64,000 nt of DNA from Stenotrophomonas sp. HITSZ_GD (lineage in GTDB: Bacteria; Pseudomonadota; Gammaproteobacteria; Xanthomonadales; Xanthomonadaceae): assembly GCF_029543105.1 (NCBI RefSeq), contig NZ_JARQXB010000011.1, positions 1 to 64,000 on the forward strand, given 5' to 3'. The notes beneath the pieces are model-generated. The model had not been told where the DNA came from. It made no database searches and saw nothing but the letters and a program-made list of their open reading frames with translations. This document shows, piece after piece, positions 27,172 through 36,417 of this stretch (positions are counted from its first letter, which is position 1; each line of letters opens with the position of its first letter). Both the position numbers and the translations under genes were made by a program.

Positions 27172-28215
27172 TCAGGCCAGAGCGGCGAAGTCGCCGCAGA
27201 GCGTATCCACCATCGCGGCAGTGGTCGCCCACGAGGTGACGAAGCGGATCACCACCTCGCCATCGCCGCGGGTTTCCCAACGCTCGAAGTCGTAGCGGCG
27301 TGCCAGCGCGTCCAGCTGCGCCGGAGTGACGACGATGAACTGCTGGTTGGTCGGCGAATCCACCACGAAACGCGCGCCGGCTGCTTCCAGCCCTTCGCGC
27401 AGGCGCCGCGCCATGCGGTTGGCGTGTTCGGCCAGCGCGAAGAACAACCCATCCTCGAACAGCGTGGCGAACTGCACGCCCAGCACCATGCCCTTGGCCA
27501 GCAACGCGCCGCGCTGCTTGAGCAGGTAGCGGAAATCGACCTGCAGCGCGGGGTGGACGATCACCAGCGCTTCGCCGAGCAATGCACCGTTCTTCGTGCC
27601 GCCGATATAGAAGGCGTCGGTCAGCGCGGCGATGTCGGCCAGGGTGAGGTCGTTGCCTTCGGCGGTCAGCGCCGCGCCCAGGCGCGCGCCATCCAGGAAC
27701 AGCAGCAAGCCGCGCGCGCGGCACAGGCGCGAAATCGCCTCCAGTTCGGCGCGGCGGTAGATCGTGCCCAGCTCGGTGGTGTCGGAGACATACACCAGCT
27801 TCGGCTGCACGAGGTGTTCGTTGTCGTGCACGGCCAACAGCGCTTCGATGGCTTCCGGCGTCAGCTTGCCGTCCACGCCCGGCGCGGTGAGTACCTTGTG
27901 GCCGGTCAGTTCGATCGCACCGGTCTCGTGCACGGCGATATGCCCGCTCTCGGCGGCGATCACCGCCTGGTGCGGGCGCAGGAACGCGCCCAGCGCAGTG
28001 AGGTTGGTCTGGGTGCCACCGGCCAGCAGGTGCACCTGCGCCTGCGGCTGCGCGCAGGCGGCACGGATCAGTTCGGCCGCACGCGCGCTATGCCGGTCCA
28101 GTCCATAGCCGGCGTTCTGCTCGCCGCTGGCGCTGGCAAGCGCCTGCAGCAGGCGCGGGTGCGCGCCTTCGCTGTAATCGTTGCGGAAACCGATCCGCGC
28201 GACGGCCGCGTCCAT
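27172..28215 (-). CDS. ltaE: Low-specificity L-threonine aldolase (beta-eliminating lyase family)
   Basis: A 347-residue PLP enzyme that cleaves threonine or allo-threonine to glycine and acetaldehyde. Lys208 in FYIGGTKNG binds PLP; LLAGGTQTNL and LFLDGARLG are conserved. The start ATG overlaps the trpE stop by one base (TGATG), so it is translationally coupled to trpE. Fold-type I relatives with phenylserine or beta-hydroxyaspartate specificity cannot be excluded. Confidence 0.88.
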   Translation of the reverse strand: MDAAVARIGFRNDYSEGAHPRLLQALASASGEQNAGYGLDRHSARAAELIRAACAQPQAQVHLLAGGTQTNLTALGAFLRPHQAVIAAESGHIAVHETGAIELTGHKVLTAPGVDGKLTPEAIEALLAVHDNEHLVQPKLVYVSDTTELGTIYRRAELEAISRLCRARGLLLFLDGARLGAALTAEGNDLTLADIAALTDAFYIGGTKNGALLGEALVIVHPALQVDFRYLLKQRGALLAKGMVLGVQFATLFEDGLFFALAEHANRMARRLREGLEAAGARFVVDSPTNQQFIVVTPAQLDALARRYDFERWETRGDGEVVIRFVTSWATTAAMVDTLCGDFAALA

Positions 28216-29690
28216 CACAGCCCCTTGGCCGCCTGGGCGACGGCGCGGAACAGCGCGCGCCCCTTGTTCATCGTTTCCTGCCATTCGGCGTCCGGATCGG
28301 AGTCGTACACGACACCGCCGCCGGCCTGCACGTAAAGATGCCCGTCCTGGATCACGGCGGTGCGGATGGCGATGGCGGTATCCGCATCGCCATGCCAGCC
28401 GATGTAGCCCACCGCGCCGGAATACACGTTGCGCCGCACGGGCTCCAGCTCGCGGATGATCTCCAGCGCGCGGATCTTCGGCGCGCCGCTCACGGTGCCG
28501 GCCGGGAACGTGGCGCGCAGCACGTCGCTGTAGCTGAGCCCGGCCTTCAGCTTGCCGGTGACCTCGCTGACGATGTGCATCACGTGGCTGTAGCGCTCGA
28601 TCACGAACTGCTCGCCCACTTCCACCGTGCCAGGCTCGGCGACGCGGCCGACATCGTTGCGGCCCAGGTCGATCAGCATCACGTGCTCGGCGCGCTCCTT
28701 CGGGTCGGCCAGCAACTCGGCTTCCAGTGCGGCGTCCTGCTCGGGCGTGGCACCACGCGGGCGGGTGCCGGCGATGGGCCGCACGGTGACCACGCCATCG
28801 CGCAGGCGGGCGAGGATTTCCGGCGAGGAACCCACCACCTGCGTGCCGCCCACGTCGATGTAATACATGTACGGCGAGGGGTTCAGCGCGCGCAGCGCGC
28901 GGTACACGTCGATGGGCCGCGCACGGAACGGCACGCGCAGGCGCTGGCTGGGCACCACCTGGAAGATGTCGCCGGCGCGCACGTATTCCTGCGCCTTGCG
29001 CACCACCTCGTGGTACTGCTCGCGGGTGAAGGAGGAACGGAAATCCTGCTCGTCGATCGCGTCGGACACCTGCGCCTGCGGGTAGCCCGCGCCGGCCTGG
29101 CGCAGCCGGTGCGCGAGCTCGTCCAGGCGGCGGTTGGCGCGCGCGAAGGCCTGCGGCTGGCGCGGGTCGGCATGCACGATCAGGTACAGGCGGCCCTTGA
29201 GGTTGTCGAACACCGCCAGCTCTTCGGAGAGCATCAGCAGGATGTCCGGGGTGCCGAGTTCATCGGGCTTGTCACCGGCGGCCAGGCGCGGCTCGATGTA
29301 CTGGATGCATTCGAAGCCGAACCACCCCACCAGCCCACCGGTGAAACCGGGCAGCCCGGCGAATTGCGGCACGGAATGCTCGGCGCGCAGCGCTTCCACT
29401 TCGGCCAGCGGGTCGGCGACCTCGCGGCGCTCCACCACCTCGCCCAACTCGCTCACTTCCAGCGTATGCCCGCGGAAGCTGTACGCCCGCCGTGCCGGCA
29501 GGCCAATGATGGAATAGCGGCCGAAGCGCTCGCCGCCCTCGACCGATTCGAACAGATAGGTGTGCGGGCCGTCGGCGAGCTTGAGGTAGACCGACAGCGG
29601 CGTGTCCAGGTCGGACAGCACTTCGCGGACGACGGGGATGCGGGTATGGCCTTCAGCGGCCTGCTGCTGGAACTGCTCGGCAGTGATCAA
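28215..29690 (-). CDS. trpE: Anthranilate synthase component I
   Basis: A 491-residue chorismate-binding enzyme making anthranilate with TrpG. The N-terminal part carries the tryptophan feedback site region ([29 protein letters not shown]), and the C-terminal catalytic blocks include [17 protein letters not shown] and [16 protein letters not shown] place the start at the TTG at 29690 ([10 protein letters not shown]) because AAGGA lies eight to nine bases upstream; an ATG at 29738 would add 16 unconserved residues. First gene of the operon trpE-ltaE-SIMPL-trpG-trpD-trpC-HAD. The leader shows no Trp-rich peptide. Confidence 0.95.
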   Translation of the reverse strand: MITAEQFQQQAAEGHTRIPVVREVLSDLDTPLSVYLKLADGPHTYLFESVEGGERFGRYSIIGLPARRAYSFRGHTLEVSELGEVVERREVADPLAEVEALRAEHSVPQFAGLPGFTGGLVGWFGFECIQYIEPRLAAGDKPDELGTPDILLMLSEELAVFDNLKGRLYLIVHADPRQPQAFARANRRLDELAHRLRQAGAGYPQAQVSDAIDEQDFRSSFTREQYHEVVRKAQEYVRAGDIFQVVPSQRLRVPFRARPIDVYRALRALNPSPYMYYIDVGGTQVVGSSPEILARLRDGVVTVRPIAGTRPRGATPEQDAALEAELLADPKERAEHVMLIDLGRNDVGRVAEPGTVEVGEQFVIERYSHVMHIVSEVTGKLKAGLSYSDVLRATFPAGTVSGAPKIRALEIIRELEPVRRNVYSGAVGYIGWHGDADTAIAIRTAVIQDGHLYVQAGGGVVYDSDPDAEWQETMNKGRALFRAVAQAAKGL

Positions 29691-29858
29691 GACGACTTTC
29701 CTTCCGGGAGGCTGCGGTGTGGAGACGGACGACGGCAACGGGCCACCATCGCCACCAGCGGCGAGCGGAAGAGAAGGAACGCGGGGTCGTCAGAGTGGAC
29801 ACGCCCGCACTTTAACCCAAACCCGTGGCCGGTGTCGGCGTGGTAACGGAAGAAACCG

Positions 29859-30788
29859 TCAACCGGCCAGCAGCGGACAGCCTTCGGGCAGGTGCATGCG
29901 CAGCCGGTGGCGCACGCATTCGATGCGGAAATGCCGCGCCTGCACGGGTTCGCCATCGAGGTTGAGCGTCAGGGGCGCCGGGGCGTCGATCTCCAGCCAC
30001 GGCAGCTGGCGGCGCTCGGCCACCCGCTCCAGCGCCGCCTGCTTGCCGCCGCGCACGAGCGTGCCCAGGGTGGCGGCCACCTCGCCTTCCAGGCCGGGAA
30101 TGACCGTCACTTCCAGCAGACCATCGTCGATGAGCGCATCGGGGCACAGCACCTGCCCGCCGCCGGCCTGGCGCCCGTTGCCCACGCCCAGCGCGATGAA
30201 GCCGCCTTCCCAGGCGAAGTCCGGTCCGCGCAGCCGCGCCTGCACCGGCTCGATGCGGCCCAGGCGCGAGAGGCCGGTGACGAGGTAGGCCAGCCCGCCG
30301 AGCAGGTCCTTCAGCCCGTCGTCGGTCTCCACGGTGATCTGCGTGCCGAAGCCGCCACTGGCCAGGTTGGCGCACCACAGGATCTCGCCGTTGGCCTCCA
30401 GGCGCAGCAGGTCCAGCGGCTGCGCGGCGCGCTCGGCGATCAGCCGCAGCGCCTGTTCCGGTTCGACCGGGATGGCGGCCGCGCTGGCGAAGTCGTTGGC
30501 GGTACCCAGCGGCAACAGCCCGAGCGTGGGCAACGCATCGGCCGGCGCCTCGCGATGGGCCAGCGTGGTGGCCACCTCGCTCAGCGTGCCGTCGCCGCCG
30601 CCGGCGATCACCGTGTCCACGCCGTCGGCGATGGCCTCGGCCACGTAGCGCTCGGCGTCGCCGCCTTCCCAGGTGACGCGCACGTCCAGGTGGATGCCGC
30701 GCTGACGCCAGTCGCCGACCGCCGTGCGCACCGCGTCGTCGCCGGCCGCCTTGCCGTTGAGGATGAGTCGCCAGCGCGGTGCCTGCAT
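29859..30788 (-). CDS. yegS: YegS-like lipid kinase
   Basis: A 309-residue diacylglycerol-kinase-catalytic-domain protein. The nucleotide site is [14 protein letters not shown] followed by [12 protein letters not shown], the standard motifs. Family members phosphorylate lipids such as phosphatidylglycerol in vitro. Start at the ATG of [12 protein letters not shown]; a longer in-frame start lacks conservation. It stands alone, 168 bases upstream of trpE on the same strand. Confidence 0.9.
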   Translation of the reverse strand: MQAPRWRLILNGKAAGDDAVRTAVGDWRQRGIHLDVRVTWEGGDAERYVAEAIADGVDTVIAGGGDGTLSEVATTLAHREAPADALPTLGLLPLGTANDFASAAAIPVEPEQALRLIAERAAQPLDLLRLEANGEILWCANLASGGFGTQITVETDDGLKDLLGGLAYLVTGLSRLGRIEPVQARLRGPDFAWEGGFIALGVGNGRQAGGGQVLCPDALIDDGLLEVTVIPGLEGEVAATLGTLVRGGKQAALERVAERRQLPWLEIDAPAPLTLNLDGEPVQARHFRIECVRHRLRMHLPEGCPLLAG

Positions 30789-31117
30789 GCGGGGTCCGGA
30801 ATGTCGGGGGAATGCGCGCCACGCTAGCAAGCCGGCGCGGCCATGGCCGTGAACGCATTTCGAATCGTGCCGGCGCCGGCCGGCGCGGTGTCATGCCGAT
30901 GTCATCGAGGCGGCCTAACGTGGAAGGCCATAGCAGGGACGACGGGCGGAGGCAGGATCAGCCTCCAATCTTCCGGGTCCGCCCGCACGGGCGGATCCCT
31001 TCGTTCAAGGCGCCGCACCCTCTCTCCTGCGGCGCACTGGCAAGCGGCGCGCGTTCGCGTCGATCGGGCTGGCGGTCCCTCCCCCGGCAGGCACCCGATC
31101 GACGCGGCGAACGCTGT
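30789..31117. other. Intergenic region with two inverted repeats
   Basis: No coding frame is supported in these 329 bases. Two structures stand out: an imperfect hairpin at 30975-30999 (GGGTCCGCCCG against GGGCGGATCCC), and a longer one with arms 31051-31068 and 31094-31114, matching GCGTTCGC and GTCGATCGGG on both sides with a three-base bulge. The second begins four bases past the GNAT stop codon on the minus strand and may end that transcript, though no U-run follows. Confidence 0.5.
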
Positions 31118-31612
31118 TCAGCGCCCGCCGGCGGCGAAATCGCGCAGCGCCTGGCCTTCCATCCGGTACACCGTCCACTCGTCCATCGGCCGTGCGCCGG
31201 CGGCGCGGTAGAAGTCGATGGCCGGCTGGTTCCAGTCCAGCACGGACCATTCGAAACGACCGCAGCCCCGCGCGACCGCCAGCCCGGCCAGGTGCCGCAG
31301 CAGCGCCAGGCCCGCGCCGTGGCCGCGGTGTTCCGGGCGCACGAACAGGTCTTCCAGGTAGAGACCGTTGCGGCCCAGCCAGGTGGAATAGTTGAAGAAG
31401 TACACCGCAAAGCCGATCGCCACGCCGTCCTGCTCGCATACCAGCGCGTGCGCGGTGGAGCCTTCGCCGAACAGGCTGGCGCGCAGGTCCTCGACGCTGG
31501 CCTTCACCGCGTCCGGCTCGCGCTCGTACACGGCCAGCGCGGTGACCAGCTCGTGCAGCAGCAGCGCATCGTCCGGCGTGGCCTCACGGATGCGCGGGGC
31601 GGCGGCGCTCAT
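31118..31612 (-). CDS. GNAT-family N-acetyltransferase
   Basis: A 164-residue single-domain acetyltransferase. Acetyl-CoA binding is marked by [22 protein letters not shown], and [21 protein letters not shown] is the following conserved strand-helix. The layout resembles the diamine/spermidine acetyltransferase and thialysine acetyltransferase subgroup ([14 protein letters not shown]), so a polyamine-like amine substrate is plausible but unproven. Overlaps rpe by four bases (ATGA). Confidence 0.85.
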   Translation of the reverse strand: MSAAAPRIREATPDDALLLHELVTALAVYEREPDAVKASVEDLRASLFGEGSTAHALVCEQDGVAIGFAVYFFNYSTWLGRNGLYLEDLFVRPEHRGHGAGLALLRHLAGLAVARGCGRFEWSVLDWNQPAIDFYRAAGARPMDEWTVYRMEGQALRDFAAGGR

Positions 31613-32280
31613 CGCGCGGCGGCCACGGCCACGCGCATCTTGCGGATGACCTCGGCGTAGTCCGGCGCGTTGAAGATCGCCGAGCCGGCCACGAAGGTGT
31701 CCGCGCCGGCGGCGGCGATCTCGCCGATGTTGTCGGCCTTCACCCCGCCGTCGATCTCCAGCCGGATCGGCTTGCCGAGCGCGTCGATCTTCTTGCGCAC
31801 CGCGCGCAGCTTGTCCAGCGCCGAGGGAATGAAGGCCTGGCCGCCAAAGCCAGGGTTCACCGACATCAGCAGCACCATGTCCAGGTCTTCGAGCACCCAG
31901 TCCAGGAAATCCACCGGCGTGGCCGGGTTCAGCACCAGCCCGGCCTTGCAGCCGTGCGACTTGATCAGCTGGATGGTGCGGTGGACGTGGCGGCTGGCCT
32001 CCGGGTGGAAGCTGATGTAGGTGGCGCCGGCCTCGGCGAAGTCCGGGATGAGGCGATCCACCGGCTCCACCATCAGGTGCACGTCGATCGGCGCGGTGAC
32101 GCCATGCTTGCGCAGCGCCTGGCACACCATCGGGCCGATGGTCAGGTTCGGTACGTAGTGGTTGTCCATCACGTCGAAGTGCACCCAGTCGGCGCCGGCG
32201 GCCAGCACGTTGTCGACCTCCTCGCCCAGCCGGGCGAAATCGGCCGAGAGGATGGACGGGGCGATGATGCAGGTGGACAT
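31609..32280 (-). CDS. rpe: Ribulose-phosphate 3-epimerase
   Basis: A 223-residue TIM barrel interconverting ribulose 5-phosphate and xylulose 5-phosphate. [41 protein letters not shown] and [11 protein letters not shown] carry the metal ligands and phosphate loop. It supplies the step after XylB in pentose use, though encoded far from the xyl operon. Followed by the coupled GNAT gene. Confidence 0.97.
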   Translation of the reverse strand: MSTCIIAPSILSADFARLGEEVDNVLAAGADWVHFDVMDNHYVPNLTIGPMVCQALRKHGVTAPIDVHLMVEPVDRLIPDFAEAGATYISFHPEASRHVHRTIQLIKSHGCKAGLVLNPATPVDFLDWVLEDLDMVLLMSVNPGFGGQAFIPSALDKLRAVRKKIDALGKPIRLEIDGGVKADNIGEIAAAGADTFVAGSAIFNAPDYAEVIRKMRVAVAAAR

Positions 32281-32297
32281 GGCGGTCTCCAGGAAGA

Positions 32298-32627
32298 TCA
32301 GCGCCGGCGGCGGCGCTGGATGCGGTCGTAGGCGGCGTTGATCTGGCGCGCGCGGCGCTCGGCCTGCTGGCGCAGCTCCGGCGCGGCGCCGGCGAGCTTG
32401 TCCGGATGGTGCTGGGACATCAGGCGGCGGTAGGCCAGGTCGATCTCGGCGGCGGTGGCGTCGGCGGTCAGGCCGAGTTCGCGGTACGGGTCTTCGCGCT
32501 CGCGGTTGAACCAGCCGCGGTCCACGGCGTGGCCGAGCAGCAGGCCGATCAGCGCGCCGAACAACGGGCTGCCCCGGAAAAGCAGGGCGCCGGCGATGAA
32601 ACCCAGCAGTTTTCCGTACCAGCGCAT
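32298..32627 (-). CDS. Small membrane-anchored J-domain protein
   Basis: A 109-residue protein. Residues 6-35 form a hydrophobic Gly-rich segment ([26 protein letters not shown]) like the N-terminus of DjlA, and the C-terminal half is a J domain with the essential HPD in [11 protein letters not shown]. It should stimulate DnaK at the inner membrane. It is much shorter than DjlA and lacks the TerB-like middle domain. Located 17 bases upstream of rpe on the same strand. Confidence 0.85.
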   Translation of the reverse strand: MRWYGKLLGFIAGALLFRGSPLFGALIGLLLGHAVDRGWFNREREDPYRELGLTADATAAEIDLAYRRLMSQHHPDKLAGAAPELRQQAERRARQINAAYDRIQRRRRR

Positions 32628-32853
32628 GCGGACGCGACGTCGGGGCAGGACAGGGCCGGCAATTCTACGCCAGCGGCGCCGTCGGGACGGGCCTGACCGG
32701 CCGCGTCGGGGTCCGGTAAGGCGGGCTTTCCGGCCCCTGGCCGGCGGCCCCCCATCCGGCCCCGAAGCGCCGTACACTACGCGGCCCGCTGTCGCCGCCG
32801 CGGGCCCGACGGGTCCCGGGGACAGCGCCAATGCGAAGTCCTTAGGAGTGCCT

Positions 32854-33780
32854 GTGTCGACCACGCTGTTGCAATCCGATCTCCCCGGCCTGCCCTTGCG
32901 TCACCGCGGCAAGGTTCGCGATGTGTTCGATATCCCCCGCGAGCGCCTGCCCGCCGACGCCCCGCCGGGCGACTACCTGCTGATGGTCGCCACCGACCGC
33001 CTCTCCGCGTTCGACGTGGTGCTGCCCGACCCGATCCCGGGCAAGGGCGAGATGCTCTGCCAGGTCTCCAATTTCTGGTTCAAGAAGACCGAGCACCTGA
33101 TGCCGAACCACCTCACCGGCATCGACGTGGCCAGCGTGCTGCCCGACGGCGTGGACAAGGCGCTGTACGCCAAGCGCGCGGTGGTGACGCGCAAGCTCAA
33201 GCCGGTGCCGGTGGAGGCGATCGCCCGCGGCTACCTGATCGGCAGCGGCTGGAAGGATTACCAGCGCACCGGCAAGGTCAGCGGCATCGAGCTGCCCGAT
33301 GGCCTGCGCCAGGCGCAGAAGCTGCCCGAACCGATCTTCACCCCGTCCACCAAGGCCGCCGTGGGCGACCACGACGAGAACATCGACTTCGACGCGATGG
33401 TGAAGACCGTCGGCGCCGAACTGGCCGAGCGCGTGCGCGACGCGACGCTGCGCATCTACCGCTTCGCGGCCGATTTCGCCGCCGAGCGCGGCATCCTGCT
33501 GGCCGACACCAAGTTCGAGTTCGGCACCGATGCCGACGGCCGCCTGTACATCATGGACGAGATGCTCACGCCGGATTCCTCGCGCTACTGGCCGGCCGAC
33601 CAGTACGAGGTGGGCACCAGCCCGCCGAGCTACGACAAGCAGTTCGTGCGCGACTACCTGGAGACGCTGGACTGGAACAAGACCGCGCCGGGCCCGAAGC
33701 TGCCGGTCGAGGTGATCGAGCGCACGCGCGCCAAGTACGCCGAGGCGCTGCAGAAGCTGGCCGGCATCTCGGTCGATTGA
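32854..33780 (+). CDS. purC: Phosphoribosylaminoimidazole-succinocarboxamide synthase
   Basis: A 308-residue SAICAR synthetase of purine synthesis, in the longer form similar to yeast and some proteobacterial enzymes. [30 protein letters not shown] and DTKFEFGTD are signatures. The start is the GTG at 32854 with AGGAG five bases upstream; earlier in-frame sequence is intergenic. Monocistronic with a terminator just downstream. Confidence 0.97.
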   Translation: MSTTLLQSDLPGLPLRHRGKVRDVFDIPRERLPADAPPGDYLLMVATDRLSAFDVVLPDPIPGKGEMLCQVSNFWFKKTEHLMPNHLTGIDVASVLPDGVDKALYAKRAVVTRKLKPVPVEAIARGYLIGSGWKDYQRTGKVSGIELPDGLRQAQKLPEPIFTPSTKAAVGDHDENIDFDAMVKTVGAELAERVRDATLRIYRFAADFAAERGILLADTKFEFGTDADGRLYIMDEMLTPDSSRYWPADQYEVGTSPPSYDKQFVRDYLETLDWNKTAPGPKLPVEVIERTRAKYAEALQKLAGISVD

Positions 33781-33784
33781 ACGG

Positions 33785-33812
33785 AAGGGGCGCGCGAGCG
33801 CCCCTTCTGCTT
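33785..33812 (+). terminator. Rho-independent terminator of purC
   Basis: AAGGGGCGC-GCGA-GCGCCCCTT forms a nine-bp stem with a tetraloop, followed by CTGCTTT. It begins four bases past the purC stop. Confidence 0.8.
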
Positions 33813-33840
33813 TCCGGCAAGGCCTGTCCTGGTGCAGGGC

Positions 33841-33892
33841 CGGCTTCAGCCGCGAGCGCATGATGCCCGGTCGCGGCTGAAGCCGCTCCTAC
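33841..33892. repeat. Xanthomonad REP-type palindrome, copy 1
   Basis: Left arm CGGCTTCAGCCGCGAG and right arm GGTCGCGGCTGAAGCCGCTC plus CTAC face each other around a short centre. The right arm matches that of the full copy at 47341-47401, while the left outer end is degenerate. It lies between purC and the Mpo1-like gene. Confidence 0.75.
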
Positions 33893-33939
33893 ACAGCAGG
33901 CTGCCCGGCGTTATCCTTGGCTCATTCCTGGGAGGGAAC

Positions 33940-34419
33940 ATGGACATCTCCGCCGCGCGCCCCATCGATCGCTTCTTCGCCAGCTATTCGGGCGACCACC
34001 GCAACGAACTCAACCAGCGCATCCATGTGGTCGCGGTGCCGGCCATCCTGTGGTCGGTGGTGGCATTGCTGTGGTGCGTGCCCGTCGGCGGCACCCTGCT
34101 GCGCAGCGGCATCTGGGCCGCGCTGGGCATGTTCGCCGCGTGGATGTTCTACAACCGCCTTTCGCGCCGGCTGGGCCTGGGCATGCTGGCGGTGTTCTTC
34201 TTCTGCGGTTGCCTGTGCCGCCTGCTGGAGATGCGCATCGGCCTGCAGAACCTGCTGTGGCTGGCGATCGGCGTGTTCGTGGTGGCCTGGATCGCGCAGT
34301 TCATCGGCCACAAGTTCGAAGGCCGCAAGCCCAGCTTCCTCACCGACCTGGTGTATTTGCTGATCGGCCCGGCCTGGGTGCTGGCCAAACTCTATCGGCG
34401 CATGGGCTGGCGCTACTGA
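33940..34419 (+). CDS. Mpo1-like (DUF962) membrane protein
   Basis: A 159-residue inner-membrane protein with four hydrophobic segments (IHVVAVPAILWSVVALLWCV, GIWAALGMFAAWMFY, LGLGMLAVFFFCGCL, LLWLAIGVFVVAWIAQF). The motif HRNELNQRIHVVAVP near the start and WIAQFIGHKFEGRKPSF carry the His residues conserved in the yeast 2-hydroxy fatty acid dioxygenase Mpo1. An iron-dependent fatty-acid alpha-oxidation role is family-based inference. GGAGGG precedes the ATG. Confidence 0.85.
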   Translation: MDISAARPIDRFFASYSGDHRNELNQRIHVVAVPAILWSVVALLWCVPVGGTLLRSGIWAALGMFAAWMFYNRLSRRLGLGMLAVFFFCGCLCRLLEMRIGLQNLLWLAIGVFVVAWIAQFIGHKFEGRKPSFLTDLVYLLIGPAWVLAKLYRRMGWRY

Positions 34420-34422
34420 CGC

Positions 34423-35316
34423 CTAGGCGCCTACTTCGGCCGCGCGCGGCGAAAAGCCGCGCGGCGCGTAGCCGAAGTCGCGCCGCGCCGGCGCCAGGTC
34501 GAACACCAGGTCGGCACGCATGCGCCGCAACGCCTCGGCATTGAGGCCGCGCAGCCGGCCGGCCGCGTGCGCCACGCGCAGCGCGCCGGCAAACAGCGGG
34601 GTCGGCACGCGATGCAGCCGCGCCGGCGGCGACAGCGCCTGCAGCACGCGCGCCACCATCTGGTCATAGGCCAGCACTTCGCCGCCCCCCACCGCGTAGG
34701 CGCGCTGGTGGGTCGCCGGCGCGGACCACGCGGCCAGCGCCGCCTCGGCGAGGTCTTCCACATGCACCGGCTGGCGCAACCCCGAGGCGCTGCGCGGCAG
34801 CACGAAGAAGCCACGCTCGCGCGCCATCGCGGCGATCACCGTGAGGGTCGCGTCGCGCCCGGCCCCGTAGACCAAGGTGGGGCGCAGCACGGTGGCCGCG
34901 GTGCCGCGCGCCTGCGCGGCGGCGAACAAGGTGGCCTCGGCCTGCGCAAGGCGGCGTGCGACATCGCGCTCGCCGGCGTCGGCGGATTCGGCCTTCACTT
35001 CCACGCTGGTGGAACCGAAGGCCACCACGCGCGCCGGCGCGCCGGACTGCGCGGCAAACCAGCGCGCGAAATGATCGAGCGGGCCGCAGCTGAACACCGC
35101 ATCGACTTCGCCGGGCAGCGGGCCGGCGTCATCGAGCGTGCCCGCTCGCCAGGCCAGCCCGGGGCGCGGGGCACGCGCCTGGCGCGACCACGCGGTGACG
35201 GCCACGCCGCGCGTCAGCAACCGTTCCAGCACGCGCTCGCCGATCTGCCCGCTGCCGCCGAACACCCAGGCATGGTGAAGGGACGGCGTGGCGGAAGGCG
35301 GAAGCGTGATCGACAT
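34423..35316 (-). CDS. NAD-dependent epimerase/dehydratase-like protein
   Basis: A 297-residue atypical Rossmann-fold protein. The nucleotide loop is HAWVFGGSGQIGERVLERL. A segment VVAFGSTSVEVKAES replaces the usual catalytic SSxxVYG, and the Tyr-xxx-Lys pair is not evident, so this may be a binding or regulatory member rather than an active dehydrogenase. LRPTLVYGAGRDATL and the C-terminal PVHVEDLAEAAL are typical of NAD-binding epimerases. Convergent with the Mpo1-like gene, three bases apart. Substrate unknown. Confidence 0.75.
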   Translation of the reverse strand: MSITLPPSATPSLHHAWVFGGSGQIGERVLERLLTRGVAVTAWSRQARAPRPGLAWRAGTLDDAGPLPGEVDAVFSCGPLDHFARWFAAQSGAPARVVAFGSTSVEVKAESADAGERDVARRLAQAEATLFAAAQARGTAATVLRPTLVYGAGRDATLTVIAAMARERGFFVLPRSASGLRQPVHVEDLAEAALAAWSAPATHQRAYAVGGGEVLAYDQMVARVLQALSPPARLHRVPTPLFAGALRVAHAAGRLRGLNAEALRRMRADLVFDLAPARRDFGYAPRGFSPRAAEVGA

Positions 35317-35391
35317 GCCTGCATGATACCGGCGCCTCACATGCCCGGGCGTAGACTCCTGCGCGCACCTTCCCCGCACCGGAGTGAAGAG

Positions 35392-36306
35392 ATGTCCGAC
35401 GCCATCGTCGCCCCGCCCGCCTCGCTGTTGCTGGCCACCGACCTCAGCGCCCGCGGCGACCGCGCGTTCGATCGCGCCGTACAACTGGCGCGGCAGTGGC
35501 AATCGCGGTTGGTGGTGACCACGGTGCTGCCGTCCACCCAGGAACTGGATTTCCACGACCCCATCCTCGGTTCGCCGCCGTGGCAGCGCCCGGCCGTGCT
35601 CTCCCAGCTGGTCGAGCGCCGCCTGCGCCGCGATGTCGCGGTGGACGACATCGACCTGGAAGTGCGCGTGGAAAGCGGCGCGGTGGGTCCGGCGCTGCTG
35701 CGCACGGCCCAGGCGTGCCGCTGCGGGCTGATCATCGCCGGCGTGGCGCGCAATGCGTTGTTCACCCAGCCCAGCCTGGGTTCCTCCGTGGCGTGGCTGT
35801 CGCGCCACGCCACGGTGCCGCTGCTGGTGGTGCACCGGCGCGTGCATGGCCCGTACCGCAGCCTGGCCTGGGCGACGGACCTGTCCGACACCGCATCGCA
35901 GGCATTGGACGTGGCGCTGGCGCTGTTCGGCAACCCGGTCACGCTGGCCGCGCTGCACGCATTCCAGGTGCCGCGCCTGGGCCAGCGCGATACCCACGCC
36001 CAGGCCGCGCAGGCCCAGGCCCGCGACAGCGCGGACAACGCGCTGCGTTCGCGTCTGGACCTGCTCGGCTTGCCCACCGCGCTGCGCGGCCGGCTAGAAC
36101 CGGTGGTGGCCGAGGGCGAACCCTCGCGCCTGCTGCGCGACTACGTGCGCGACCACGACACCGACCTCGTCGTGGTGGGCGGCCACGGCCGCAGCGCGCT
36201 CTCGGGCCTGCTGCTGGGCGATGTCGCCGGCCGCATCCTCGGCAGCGTGCAGACCGACACGTTGTTCGTGCGCGACCGCGGCGAACGCGCGGCACCCACC
36301 GCATGA
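35392..36306 (+). CDS. Tandem universal stress protein
   Basis: A 304-residue protein of two UspA domains. Domain one (about 10-147) begins SLLLATDLSARGDRAFDRAV. Domain two (about 150-295) begins SLAWATDLSDTASQALDVAL and ends with VVVGGHGRSALSGLLLGDVA, the intact ATP-binding G-x2-G-x9-G(S/T)-like motif, which is not clean in domain one. Such proteins help survival in stationary phase and redox stress. GGAG lies seven bases upstream of the ATG. It precedes the Mrp operon by 111 bases. Confidence 0.88.
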   Translation: MSDAIVAPPASLLLATDLSARGDRAFDRAVQLARQWQSRLVVTTVLPSTQELDFHDPILGSPPWQRPAVLSQLVERRLRRDVAVDDIDLEVRVESGAVGPALLRTAQACRCGLIIAGVARNALFTQPSLGSSVAWLSRHATVPLLVVHRRVHGPYRSLAWATDLSDTASQALDVALALFGNPVTLAALHAFQVPRLGQRDTHAQAAQAQARDSADNALRSRLDLLGLPTALRGRLEPVVAEGEPSRLLRDYVRDHDTDLVVVGGHGRSALSGLLLGDVAGRILGSVQTDTLFVRDRGERAAPTA

Positions 36307-36417
36307 GCGCCGCGCCAAACCGAACGCGCCATTCATCCTGGGCCCGGCCGCGGCCGACGGCGCTGTTAGACTCCGGTGACTGCTCGTGACTCGCCCGTTC
36401 CAAGGCCCGATCCCTGC

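Noticed and set aside
29691-29858. A tryptophan attenuator before trpE
   Set aside because: Short frames in the leader have no Trp codons, and no terminator/antiterminator pair was seen.
30843-31211. A 122-codon plus-strand frame between the lipid kinase and GNAT genes
   Set aside because: It runs through two hairpins into the antisense of the GNAT gene and shows no protein-like pattern.
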